Assembly: GCA_029938175.1 (NCBI GenBank)
Contig: JAPYON010000008.1
Coordinates: 1 to 39,346 of the forward strand
Source: Paracoccaceae bacterium
GTDB lineage: Bacteria > Pseudomonadota > Alphaproteobacteria > Rhodobacterales > Rhodobacteraceae
Reading direction: 5' to 3'
DNA: 39,346 bases
The translations under genes and the position numbers were made by a program. The notes beneath the pieces were generated by a model. It was not told where the DNA came from. It saw only the letters and a list, made by a program, of their open reading frames with translations, and did not search any database. Shown in pieces: positions 27,253-34,376 of this stretch (positions are counted from its first letter, which is position 1; the number at the start of each line of letters is the position of its first letter).

Positions 27253-28365
27253 TCAAAAGACTACCACAGCCCTGATCGACTTGCCTTCATGCATAAGCTC
27301 GAACCCTTCGTTGATGTCTTCTAACGCCAAAGTGTGCGTGATCATCGGGTCTATCTCGATTTTGCCGTCCATGTACCAGTCGACAATCTTAGGTACATCC
27401 GTCCGTCCGCTCGCACCGCCAAACGCGGTGCCACGCCAAGAACGGCCAGTTACTAACTGGAACGGGCGGGTAGAAATTTCCTGCCCTGCGCCGGCCACGC
27501 CGATGATGATGCTTTCACCCCAACCTTTATGCGCGGCTTCCAGCGCGGTTCGCATGACGTTCACGTTGCCCGTTGCATCGAATGTATAATCCGCACCGCC
27601 ACAGGTCAGGGCAACCAAATGCGCAACCAGATCGCCCTCGGCCGCGGTGGGGTTAACAAAATCGGTCATGCCAAAACGCTCTGCCATCGACTTCTTGCTA
27701 TCATTAATATCCACTCCGACAATCTGGTCCGCGCCCGCCAGCCGAAGCCCTTGGATAACGTTCAAACCAATGCCGCCCAGACCAAATACAATCGCCGTCG
27801 ATCCTATTTCGACCTTGGCCGTATTAATCACCGCGCCAATGCCCGTGGTTACTCCGCAGCCGATATAACAAACCTTGTCAAACGGTGCGTCTTCACGGAT
27901 TTTCGCCAATGCTATTTCCGGCACAACCGTGTGGTTGGCAAACGTCGAGCACCCCATGTAGTGGTGAATCGGCTGCCCGTCCATCGTCGTGAACCGCGTC
28001 GTACCATCAGGCATCACGCCAGCGCCCTGCGTTTCGCGGATCGATTGGCAAAGGTTGGTTTTGGGGTTCAGGCAGTAATCACACTCGCGACACTCGGGCG
28101 TATACAGCGGGATTACGTGGTCACCGACTTTAAGGCTGGTCACACCCTCGCCGATCTCGATCACGACGCCCGCACCCTCGTGTCCGAGGATCGCAGGGAA
28201 CAGGCCTTCGGGGTCATCGCCGGACAGCGTAAACTGGTCCGTGTGGCAAATGCCTGTGGCTTTGATCTCGACTAGAACCTCGCCCGCCTTCGGACCTTCG
28301 AGGTTTACGTCGATTACCTGCAATGGCTCGTCTGCTTTAAAGGCAACTGCAGCGCGTGTTATCAT
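27253..28365 (-). CDS. adhC: S-(hydroxymethyl)glutathione dehydrogenase / class III alcohol dehydrogenase
   Basis: 370 aa from the ATG at 28363-28365, which has a GGAG site; a longer frame to 28392 lacks support. The zinc-dependent enzyme oxidises the spontaneous formaldehyde-glutathione adduct with NAD. The catalytic zinc is bound by Cys in ATGICHTDQ, His in GHEGAGVV and Cys in [13 protein letters not shown]; the structural zinc uses [15 protein letters not shown]. The Rossmann motif is [14 protein letters not shown] (about 194-207). It is the first gene of the formaldehyde unit. The manC remnant lies behind it on the opposite strand. Confidence 0.96.
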   Translation of the reverse strand: MITRAAVAFKADEPLQVIDVNLEGPKAGEVLVEIKATGICHTDQFTLSGDDPEGLFPAILGHEGAGVVIEIGEGVTSLKVGDHVIPLYTPECRECDYCLNPKTNLCQSIRETQGAGVMPDGTTRFTTMDGQPIHHYMGCSTFANHTVVPEIALAKIREDAPFDKVCYIGCGVTTGIGAVINTAKVEIGSTAIVFGLGGIGLNVIQGLRLAGADQIVGVDINDSKKSMAERFGMTDFVNPTAAEGDLVAHLVALTCGGADYTFDATGNVNVMRTALEAAHKGWGESIIIGVAGAGQEISTRPFQLVTGRSWRGTAFGGASGRTDVPKIVDWYMDGKIEIDPMITHTLALEDINEGFELMHEGKSIRAVVVF

Positions 28366-28430
28366 AACATGCTCCGTTACATCTTTTTCCAAATATTCTT
28401 CGCGGTAGTATCATTCAGTTTCCGTTTCGG

Positions 28431-28691
28431 AACCAGTGGGAAAAACTATCCGTACAAAAACACTTTCACCGCGCCGAGCATTGGGTTGTTATGCGTGGCA
28501 CGGCGAGGGTTACAAAGGGCGACGAGACGCTCATGTTGTTGGAAAACCAATCGACCTACATCCCGCTGGGCGAAATCCACGCGCTGGAAAACCCGGGCAA
28601 TATGCCGCTTGAGCTGATCGAGGTGCAGTCGGGGAGCTATCTGGGTGAGGACGATATCGTAAGGTTCGAGGATAAGTATGGGAGGGAGTAA
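28431..28691 (+). pseudogene. Mannose-1-phosphate guanylyltransferase/mannose-6-phosphate isomerase, C-terminal remnant
   Basis: The open frame encodes the cupin tail of a ManC/AlgA-type enzyme: [58 protein letters not shown] and [20 protein letters not shown] before a TAA. The usual 350-residue nucleotidyltransferase domain is missing; upstream of about 28431 the homology fades into adhC promoter DNA. The metal-binding His residues of the cupin are present, but there is no start signal, so it is probably inactive. Intact enzyme would make GDP-mannose for surface polysaccharide. Confidence 0.82.
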
Positions 28692-28708
28692 GTTTTTGGA
28701 AGAAGAGC

Positions 28709-28725
28709 CAAGAGTAGCACTCTTG
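28709..28725. terminator. Possible bidirectional hairpin between the manC remnant and arfB
   Basis: CAAGAG and CTCTTG pair around a 5-base loop between two convergent genes. On the minus strand it is followed by a pyrimidine-rich stretch (TCTTCTTCC), on the plus strand by a short CTTTAA. The stem is only 6 bp and the T-tracts are weak, so efficient termination is uncertain. Confidence 0.4.
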
Positions 28726-28727
28726 CT

Positions 28728-29147
28728 TTAATCGTCATCAACCTTCCCACGCAGCTGTTTCACCTGTGCGCGTTGCTTTTTTCCTTCCATCCGTCGACGT
28801 TTAGACGCAAGTGTTGGGCGGGTTTTTACGCGGTATTTCGGGCGATGCAGGGCTTGCTGGATCAAGGCAACCAGTTTCTCTTCTGCTTCAGCGCGATTGC
28901 GGGGTTGGGTGCGGTGCTTTTCGGCAGTGATAATAACCGCCCCGTCTTTGGTCCACCGACGGCCTGCCAACTTGCGCAACCGTATTTTCGCAGCGGACGG
29001 CAGATTGGGCGAGCGTTCCGCCTCGAACCGCAGTTCCACTGCCGTTGAGACCTTGTTAACGTTTTGCCCACCGGGGCCTGACGAACGTATAAACGTTTCG
29101 GTTAGCTCCCAATCTTCAATCGTTATATTTCCATTAATTCGGATCAT
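28728..29147 (-). CDS. arfB: Alternative ribosome-rescue factor / peptidyl-tRNA hydrolase
   Basis: 139 aa. It releases peptides from ribosomes stalled at the end of non-stop mRNAs, backing up SmpB/tmRNA. The catalytic GGQ is in SSGPGGQNVNKVST (about residues 23-36). The basic C-terminal tail (ASKRRRMEGKKQRAQVKQLRGK), which enters the empty mRNA channel, is intact. Length matches ArfB/YaeJ. It is encoded alone on the minus strand. Confidence 0.94.
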   Translation of the reverse strand: MIRINGNITIEDWELTETFIRSSGPGGQNVNKVSTAVELRFEAERSPNLPSAAKIRLRKLAGRRWTKDGAVIITAEKHRTQPRNRAEAEEKLVALIQQALHRPKYRVKTRPTLASKRRRMEGKKQRAQVKQLRGKVDDD

Positions 29148-29229
29148 GAGCCGCAGAGTATAGGTCGCGGTGAAATTCGGAAAGGGGCATTGGTCGTGTC
29201 ACTAGGATTTGCTTTTTTTACCTTGTTTA

Positions 29230-29243
29230 TGCTTAGTTAAGCA
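29230..29243. promoter_or_regulatory. Inverted repeat upstream of cfa
   Basis: TGCTTA-GT-TAAGCA is a perfect 6-bp inverted repeat in the 188-base gap between arfB and cfa, about 93 bases before the cfa start. It could be an operator. The regulator is unknown. Confidence 0.35.
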
Positions 29244-29306
29244 ATTGATCGCAATGCACAAGAATTTACCGCTTGAAAAGCGCGCGAAGCAAGATGGTTA
29301 ACATAT

Positions 29307-29312
29307 TATAAT
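29307..29312 (+). promoter_or_regulatory. Consensus -10 element of the cfa promoter
   Basis: A perfect TATAAT lies 23 bases before the cfa ATG in an AT-rich stretch; the -35 position has no good match, so activation or an alternative sigma factor may be needed. An AGAGG ribosome-binding site follows. Confidence 0.4.
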
Positions 29313-29335
29313 TTTTAGCACCCAAGAGGTATTAC

Positions 29336-30607
29336 ATGCGTTTCCTACCTTTGTTTTTCAAAAAAGTAATCCAACGTGGAGTGGTCGAAATCCATGAACC
29401 AAATGATAATGTCACTAGTATCGGCGGGATTCAACCTGGGCCGAAAGTTACCATCCGGTTAACGGACACGGCGATCGAACGTAAAGTCCTGCTCAGCCCC
29501 GAGATAGCAATTGCTGAAGCGTATATGGATGGCTCGCTCATTGTCGAAAACGGCGAAATTTACGATTTGCTTGCACTTATTTTGCTGAATGCTGACGGAG
29601 TAAAATTCAGCCGGTCACGGTTGTTGATTCGTGGAGCGTATCGACAGATCGAGCAGTTGCGGCAGAACCATTCGATTTTGAAATCCCGCCAGAACGTTGC
29701 CCGGCATTATGATCTTGGTAACAGTTTTTACCGTAAATGGCTGGACGGCGACATGCAGTATTCCTGTGGGTACTTTGCCAATCCGGACGTGCCTCTGGAT
29801 GACGCTCAGACCGCAAAAAAACGTCACATAGCGGCAAAAATATCCATCAAACCAGGCCAGCGCATTCTCGATATCGGGTGTGGGTGGGGCGGCATGGCAA
29901 TTTATCTGGGGATGCTGGAAGATGTCGAGGTTCTGGGTGTAACTTTGTCGACCGAGCAACTCTCAGCCGCACGTTCTCGCGCCGAAGCGCTGAACATTTC
30001 TCAGCGCGTCAAGTTCGAACTGATGGACTATCGTCATCTGACTGGAAAGTTTGACAACATCGTGTCGGTCGGGATGCTGGAGCATGTCGGATTGCCGCAA
30101 CTGCAAACATATTTCAATAAAGTTTACGAGTTGCTGGCAGACGATGGGGTTGCCCTGATCCATTCGATCTCGAACCGCTCATATCACAGCAGCACTGGCC
30201 CATTCCTTCGAAAATACATTTTCCCCGGCGCCTATGCTCCGACTATTTCCGAAATCGCGAAGCCTGTCGAGAAATCAGGTCTGTGGATGACCGATCTGGA
30301 AATTCAGAGGGTGCATTATGCCGAAACCTTAAGACGTTGGCGCTCTAATTTCATGGCGGTTAGCGAAGAAATTGCGCTGGAATACGACGAGGCTTTTGTT
30401 CGCATGTGGGAATTTTATCTCGCCGCCACCGAAGCCGCTTTTCGTCATGGTAAGGCCCATGTGGTTCAGGCCCAACTGGCGCACGACCGGGCTGCCGTTC
30501 CGTTAACGCGATCCTATATCGAAACGCAGGAAGACATTTTCGAGGCGCGCGAGGCAGGCTTTATCGGGCGCATTACAGATGCCACTAACACAGTGTTTTC
30601 AACATAA
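29336..30607 (+). CDS. cfa: Cyclopropane-fatty-acyl-phospholipid synthase
   Basis: 423 aa. It adds a methylene group from SAM to unsaturated phospholipid acyl chains, hardening membranes under stress. A small N-terminal domain precedes the methyltransferase fold. Signatures are RHYDLGNSFYRKWLDGDMQYSCGYF region (about residues 122-146, catalytic cysteine near 143), the SAM loop LDIGCGWGGMAIYLG (about 178-192) and MLEHVG (near 238). The C-terminal WRSNFMAVSEE and the YLAATEAAFRHG segment are family features. It is encoded singly with an AGAGG site and its own -10 element. Confidence 0.94.
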   Translation: MRFLPLFFKKVIQRGVVEIHEPNDNVTSIGGIQPGPKVTIRLTDTAIERKVLLSPEIAIAEAYMDGSLIVENGEIYDLLALILLNADGVKFSRSRLLIRGAYRQIEQLRQNHSILKSRQNVARHYDLGNSFYRKWLDGDMQYSCGYFANPDVPLDDAQTAKKRHIAAKISIKPGQRILDIGCGWGGMAIYLGMLEDVEVLGVTLSTEQLSAARSRAEALNISQRVKFELMDYRHLTGKFDNIVSVGMLEHVGLPQLQTYFNKVYELLADDGVALIHSISNRSYHSSTGPFLRKYIFPGAYAPTISEIAKPVEKSGLWMTDLEIQRVHYAETLRRWRSNFMAVSEEIALEYDEAFVRMWEFYLAATEAAFRHGKAHVVQAQLAHDRAAVPLTRSYIETQEDIFEAREAGFIGRITDATNTVFST

Positions 30608-30639
30608 ATAATTGGTTGAAATTTGGTTAATCGGGATCA

Positions 30640-31290
30640 TCAGGCAAATGTTTTGGCAAACAAGCGGTCAGGGTAGTCCAGATGCGGGGTGCCGCCGAAC
30701 TGGCTTAGGTGCAAAACATTCCCTTTTAATGTAAACTTGTGGACCGAGGTATGCGCAACCGACATGAACAGGTTGCTTTTTTTGTGAATATTAAGATCCA
30801 GCGCCAACGTCGCCAGTGTCGCGATCACCCCGGTCGAAGTCACCAACAGCACACGGCCATTTTGTTGCACGGCGTCTGTCACAGCCCCTATAATTCTTTC
30901 GCAAAACGCTTCATAGGTTTCTAAGCCGTCCACGATTTCGCCCGTTCTCCATGCGTTAAGAATTTGCGGTAAATGCGAGGTGAACTCGGCTTCGGATGTG
31001 GGCCACGGAACATTGTGCGTCTTTAGAAGGCTGTCTGCCAGTCCAAAATAGTCCATCTCGTTAATGCGGGCATCTTGACGATGCGGGGCGGTCAATTTCA
31101 AGGACTGCGCCGTCTGGATCTGTCGCGTCATCGCCCCGGAAATCACCAAATCATAGCCATGCGAGTGCCGAAAATGCGCGCCCAACCAATTGGCTTGCTC
31201 GTGCCCAAGATCACTTAATTTATCATAGCTGTCCTCATCTTTAGCCCCAGTTTGCGCCTGTCCGTGACGGATGAGTGTAAGTTCTGACAT
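30640..31290 (-). CDS. Histidine phosphatase superfamily protein (phosphoglycerate mutase-like)
   Basis: 216 aa from the ATG at 31288-31290 (an in-frame ATG four codons earlier is possible). The LIRHGQA motif gives the catalytic His9, and the SGAMTRQIQTAQSL segment supplies the paired arginine. The second catalytic histidine, normally in an HG(G)VI motif, is not present: the corresponding region reads VTSTGVIATLA. Activity may therefore be altered or lost, although the fold is otherwise normal in length. Substrate unknown. Encoded alone on the minus strand. Confidence 0.85.
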   Translation of the reverse strand: MSELTLIRHGQAQTGAKDEDSYDKLSDLGHEQANWLGAHFRHSHGYDLVISGAMTRQIQTAQSLKLTAPHRQDARINEMDYFGLADSLLKTHNVPWPTSEAEFTSHLPQILNAWRTGEIVDGLETYEAFCERIIGAVTDAVQQNGRVLLVTSTGVIATLATLALDLNIHKKSNLFMSVAHTSVHKFTLKGNVLHLSQFGGTPHLDYPDRLFAKTFA

Positions 31291-31445
31291 GTGTTGATCC
31301 AAATCGTTAATTCATTCGAAAGGTATACTGCGCGAGGCCGATAAGAAAGCATCCATAGCACGACTACTGCGTTAACCAACTGGTGACTTGCTGTTATTGC
31401 GCTTTTTCCTATGTTTGGCACATATATTTTTGGAGGATTAACAAA

Positions 31446-31886
31446 ATGGCACTAACCATCTGGGAATCATTTCGTGCCCTACTCGTGTGGGTGAAAATCT
31501 GGGTCGCATTTTTATTGGTGCCAGGTAAATAGGGCAGTAGTTTTCTTCATCAACCAACCATCTGACCCATGGATTGCCATCCTCGCAATCGGCGCGATGG
31601 GGTGATGGGGTGATGGGGTGATGGGGTGATGGGGTGATGGGGTGATGGGGTGATGAATATGCCGGTTATGGTTTATGATCGAGGGTTTTCGAAATTGATG
31701 GAGTTTTCTCATTTGATCCCTTGGACAATCCTTGTCCTGTGGCTGGTTTTCGTCAGACCCGACGGCAGCGCTGCCTATTGGACGTACCTTTGGATACTGC
31801 TGATAATCGATTTAATATCGCTGGGGTTCGACGTTCCTTATGCGCGCAAGTGGTGGAAGGGTGATTTCGAAGCTGCAAGGCCATAA
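31446..31886 (+). pseudogene. Small membrane protein gene disrupted by a 1-base insertion and a tandem-repeat array
   Basis: A GGAGG site and ATG start MALTIWESFRALLVWVKIWVAFLLVP, which stops at TAG after an extra G near 31524. Removing that base continues VNRAVVFFINQPSDPWIAILAIGAM, and then seven GATGGGGT copies bring a TGA at 31603. Beyond the array, NMPVMVYDRGFSKLMEFSHLIPW and two membrane helices run to TAA at 31884-31886. Without the extra base and the seven full copies the frame is continuous and encodes about 127 residues with four predicted helices. Family unknown. The downstream part (ATG at 31653) might still be translated separately. Confidence 0.75.
31596..31655. repeat. Tandem repeat: GATGGGGT x 7 plus partial copy
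   Basis: Seven identical 8-bp units (31596-31651) and a partial GATG. The unit length is not a multiple of three, so each gain or loss of a copy shifts the reading frame of the surrounding gene. This is the only tandem array noticed in the window. It is not a CRISPR array (no spacers). Confidence 0.97.
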
Positions 31887-32087
31887 CCTCAAATCTGCTA
31901 GCTGATTTCTCAAATTATTGAAAATATGATACACGATAACTTCAAACGCTTTCAGCTTCGGCGCTTTTAACGATTAGAAAATTGGGGAAAATTCGGGGCA
32001 TTACTTGAAGAAATACCGACTCCTGAAGGAGTCGACGTAATGGTGAACTGGAGCAACTAATCTCCGGAACGAACGAATAATATCAAC

Positions 32088-32121
32088 AGAAAGAGCCGTC
32101 CCTTAATCAAAGGACGGCCCA
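32088..32121 (-). terminator. Terminator of the yhhQ / small-ORF transcript
   Basis: GCCGTCC and GGACGGC (32095-32101 and 32112-32118) form a strong stem with a 10-base loop; on the minus strand it is followed by a T-rich CTCTTTCTGTTG. It ends the unit that begins at the yhhQ promoter. Confidence 0.7.
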
Positions 32122-32196
32122 GCCTTGAGTATGAAGGTGGCCAAAGTCGGGAAGGTTCCCGCCTTGCCAAGTGATCGCCCAAAGGGGGCTGCCCCT
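32122..32196 (-). ncRNA. Structured RNA between the small ORF and the terminator
   Basis: Two further hairpins lie here: AGGGGC/CCCCCT-type pairing at 32184-32196, and CGGGAA-GG-TTCCCG at 32148-32161, whose stem extends outward through CAAG/TTTG and GG/CC. With the terminator they form a compact 3' region of about 100 nt with no coding frame. It could be a stable small RNA released from the yhhQ transcript or a 3' control region. No known RNA family was recognised. Confidence 0.4.
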
Positions 32197-32253
32197 CTAG
32201 ATTTTCACCTCGCGAATTACCTTAACCATCTGCTCCAGTTTCCCAATAGACAT
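32197..32253 (-). CDS. 18-residue small ORF with a strong ribosome-binding site
   Basis: MSIGKLEQMVKVIREVKI, preceded by an exact GGAGGT at ideal spacing from the ATG at 32251-32253. Hydrophobic residues (I3, L6, M9/V10, I13, V16) recur every three to four positions, with Lys, Arg and Glu between, so the peptide should form an amphipathic helix. It lies 73 bases after the yhhQ stop in the same direction and is followed by hairpins and a terminator. Role unknown: a leader, a membrane-active peptide or a toxin-like product are all possible, and it may be untranslated chance sequence. Confidence 0.5.
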   Translation of the reverse strand: MSIGKLEQMVKVIREVKI

Positions 32254-32325
32254 TGGCACCTCCTCTCTCAAAATTTACGATAAAGGAATCATGCCACGAC
32301 TTTTGCAAATCTCAAAGGAAAATCT

Positions 32326-32937
32326 TTATGAGAGCCGCGCCGACAACACTCGAAATGGTATGAGCGCGACCAGAACCAACAACATTTTGACAAAAAAGTC
32401 AGCTATCCCGAGGCTGACCCAAAGCGCAGCCGTTGGACCAAAGCCAAGGATTGGCAGAGTTTCACCGGCCCAGCTTACATCATTTGACGGCTCAATGAAT
32501 ACAAGTGTGGCCGAAAATGCGATGGTGAAAAATAGCGCCGTGTCCAGCAACGATCCAACCACGGATGACACCAACGGCGCGCGCCACCAGCTGCCTTTGC
32601 GCAGGCGGTCGAACACCAGAACGTCGGTCAGCTGTGCGATAAGGAATGCTGTACCCGAGCCAAGCGCGATGCGGAGCGTTACGGCGGGGCCGAATTCCAG
32701 CATCACTTGCGTGCCGATCAACGAGGCAATCACCCCGACGACAAATCCTGCAAAGATAACTTTGCGTGCCTGTGTGGGGCCGTAAAGACGGTTCATCAGG
32801 TCTGTGACCAAGAAGGCGAATGGATAGGTGAATGCACCCCATGTCAGCCAGTTGCCAAACAAGAATTGCACCAAAATATTAGAGGCAACGACAACGGTTG
32901 CCATGGCGATAACACCAATGAGTATTCCACGATTCAT
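32326..32937 (-). CDS. yhhQ: Queuosine precursor transporter (VUT/YhhQ family)
   Basis: 203 aa with about six transmembrane helices. It imports preQ0/preQ1 or queuine for the queuosine modification of tRNA anticodons. Family features are ILVQFLFGNWLTWGAFTYPFAF near residues 21-42, TDLMNRLYGPTQARKV, and AFLIAQLTDVLVFDRLRKG. The ATG at 32935-32937 is preceded by a probable preQ1-I riboswitch whose tail contains the ribosome-binding GGA, and by a separate promoter. The gene ends 73 bases before the small ORF. Confidence 0.93.
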   Translation of the reverse strand: MNRGILIGVIAMATVVVASNILVQFLFGNWLTWGAFTYPFAFLVTDLMNRLYGPTQARKVIFAGFVVGVIASLIGTQVMLEFGPAVTLRIALGSGTAFLIAQLTDVLVFDRLRKGSWWRAPLVSSVVGSLLDTALFFTIAFSATLVFIEPSNDVSWAGETLPILGFGPTAALWVSLGIADFFVKMLLVLVALIPFRVLSARLS

Positions 32938-32943
32938 ATTTGT

Positions 32944-32978
32944 ATTCCGTTTTTTATAGAAGGAGCGGCGACTTCGTT
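32944..32978 (-). promoter_or_regulatory. Probable preQ1-I riboswitch
   Basis: On the minus strand a GAAG/CUUC stem encloses a loop GUCGCCGCUC and is followed by the A-rich tail CUAUAAAAAACGGA. The CUAUAAAAAAC core is nearly the same as in known preQ1-I aptamers (a CUAUAAAAAACUA tail), and the loop resembles the GUCGCxG loop of the Thermoanaerobacter aptamer. CGG in the tail can pair with CCG in the loop to make the pseudoknot, which would hide the GGA ribosome-binding site 9-12 bases before the ATG. It precedes a queuosine-precursor transporter, as expected. Ligand binding would lower translation of yhhQ. Confidence 0.72.
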
Positions 32979-32988
32979 TAGTGAGAGC

Positions 32989-33017
32989 GATATAGGCGAG
33001 GAATACCGTACGTTCAA
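32989..33017 (-). promoter_or_regulatory. Promoter of the riboswitch-yhhQ unit
   Basis: TTGAAC and TATATC are separated by exactly 17 bases on the minus strand, overlapping the aroQ stop codon. Transcription would begin about 7 bases further on, just before the riboswitch, so the aptamer lies at the very 5' end of the mRNA. Confidence 0.6.
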
Positions 33018-33451
33018 GTGATTTTTTCCATCACTGCATCCAGCGCCATAATATAACCATCTACGCCCTTACCCGCGATCAACCCGTCCGACGCCAACTC
33101 GACATACGAGATGTGCCTAAACGCCTCGCGCTGTTTGGGATCGGAGATGTGCAGCTCCATCTTATATCCGTCATACGTGTTAAGTGCGTCGTGAATGGCT
33201 ATCGAAGTATGTGTATAGGCCCCTGCATTCAAGATAATCGCATCGGCAACGCCGCGTGCCTCTTGAATCCAGTCCACCAGAACGCCTTCGTGGTTTGTCT
33301 GTCGACAATCGAGTATGACGCCAAGCATTTCCGCATGCTTCATGCACCGTGCCTCGACGTCAGCGAGCGTGTCGTTGCCGTAAATATCCGGCTCCCGAAA
33401 ACCAAGTAGGTTCAAGTTGGGGCCATTCAGAAGGAAAATCGTTTTATTCAT
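33014..33451 (-). CDS. aroQ: 3-dehydroquinate dehydratase, type II
   Basis: 145 aa. A dodecameric enzyme of the shikimate pathway that dehydrates 3-dehydroquinate. The N-terminal LNGPNLNLLGFREPDIYG holds the catalytic Arg and Tyr, NAGAYTHTSIAIHDAL (about 75-90) contains the catalytic Asn and the general-acid histidine region, and ELHISDP is the next motif. Intact. Its stop codon lies inside the promoter of the yhhQ unit, so yhhQ does not depend on it. Confidence 0.95.
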   Translation of the reverse strand: MNKTIFLLNGPNLNLLGFREPDIYGNDTLADVEARCMKHAEMLGVILDCRQTNHEGVLVDWIQEARGVADAIILNAGAYTHTSIAIHDALNTYDGYKMELHISDPKQREAFRHISYVELASDGLIAGKGVDGYIMALDAVMEKIT

Positions 33452-33484
33452 AATGTTGATTTATACCGATATTATCAAATTAGG

Positions 33485-34174
33485 CTAGTCGGCATAATGG
33501 ACATCCACGGGCACAGGCGCATCCAGAACCACCCGGATCGGGGCTTCGCTTGCCGGACCCTCGATCAATGCCGCCTCAAAAGCAGTTTTCTTACCTTCAC
33601 CTGTAATCAGAATATGGATGTTTCGCGCTGCCCGCAAGACCGAAGCTGTTAAGGTTAGCCGAGGTTCCTGCGCGCCCGGCGCACGCATTGGCAACAGGAC
33701 CACTGTGCCTTCCAAATCTAACCCCTCACCTAGACGATCCGCTTCGGGGAACAGGCTGGCGGTGTGCATATCCTCGCCCATTCCCAGCACGCAAACATCT
33801 AGCGGCAGGGCTGCCGTTATGGCGGCGGTTAAGTCGGTCAAGACATCCTCGGGCTGATACGCAGGTTTGTAAAACGGCACCAAATTCGCCGCCGCTCCTT
33901 TGTTTTGCAAAAATGTCTGGCGCAACAGGCGGGTGTTAGATCGGTCCGAAGTTTCGGGAACAAAGCGTTCATCCGTTAGCATTACATTAACCTTTGACCA
34001 GTCCAGATCGGCCTTGGATAATAAGTTAAGGAAAGGTGCAGGCGTTGTGCCCCCTGGAACAGCCAGCGTTGCACGGCCACGAATCGAAATGGCATCAGCA
34101 AGCTGGGCTTCCACATCTTCGGCTATGTTTTCCATCAGGGTTTCGCGGTCGGGGTATTGCAAAAAGTCGGGCAT
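33485..34174 (-). CDS. pgl: 6-phosphogluconolactonase
   Basis: 229 aa from the ATG at 34172-34174, which has an AGGA site; an upstream in-frame ATG at 34201 has none. Pgl hydrolyses 6-phosphogluconolactone in the oxidative pentose phosphate/Entner-Doudoroff route. Signatures are VPGGTTPAPFLNLL, VNVMLTDERFVP and VCVLGMGEDMHTASLFP (catalytic Asp and His). zwf and edd are not in the window. It is divergent from the exporter gene; a 33-base gap separates it from aroQ. Confidence 0.94.
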   Translation of the reverse strand: MPDFLQYPDRETLMENIAEDVEAQLADAISIRGRATLAVPGGTTPAPFLNLLSKADLDWSKVNVMLTDERFVPETSDRSNTRLLRQTFLQNKGAAANLVPFYKPAYQPEDVLTDLTAAITAALPLDVCVLGMGEDMHTASLFPEADRLGEGLDLEGTVVLLPMRAPGAQEPRLTLTASVLRAARNIHILITGEGKKTAFEAALIEGPASEAPIRVVLDAPVPVDVHYAD

Positions 34175-34289
34175 GGAATTTCCTGTAGTTATATCCTGCA
34201 TTATACGGCCATTTCATTCGGCGTCACCCGAACAGTGCAAGGAATGTCACCGATACCGCGCCTTTATTCGTATTAATTCTGTCGAACCC

Positions 34290-34317
34290 TTGCTTCGCCT
34301 TCACTTTCCGCTAATAC
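34290..34317 (+). promoter_or_regulatory. Promoter of the exporter gene
   Basis: TTGCTT and TAATAC with a 16-base spacer lie upstream of the exporter. An inverted repeat GGGTG-T-CACCC at 34334-34344, just downstream, could be an operator. Confidence 0.45.
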
Positions 34318-34376
34318 CCTAGGCGCTTGCAGTGGGTGTCACCCCTGCCGTTTCGTAGATTTGCAAAGGGGCTACG

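Noticed and set aside
31596-31655. Possible CRISPR or iteron array
   Set aside because: Units are only 8 bp, directly adjacent with no spacers, and lie inside a protein-coding frame.
31512-31712. 66-codon minus ORF containing a HHPITPSP-like repeat
   Set aside because: Product of the 8-bp tandem array read backwards; no start signal.
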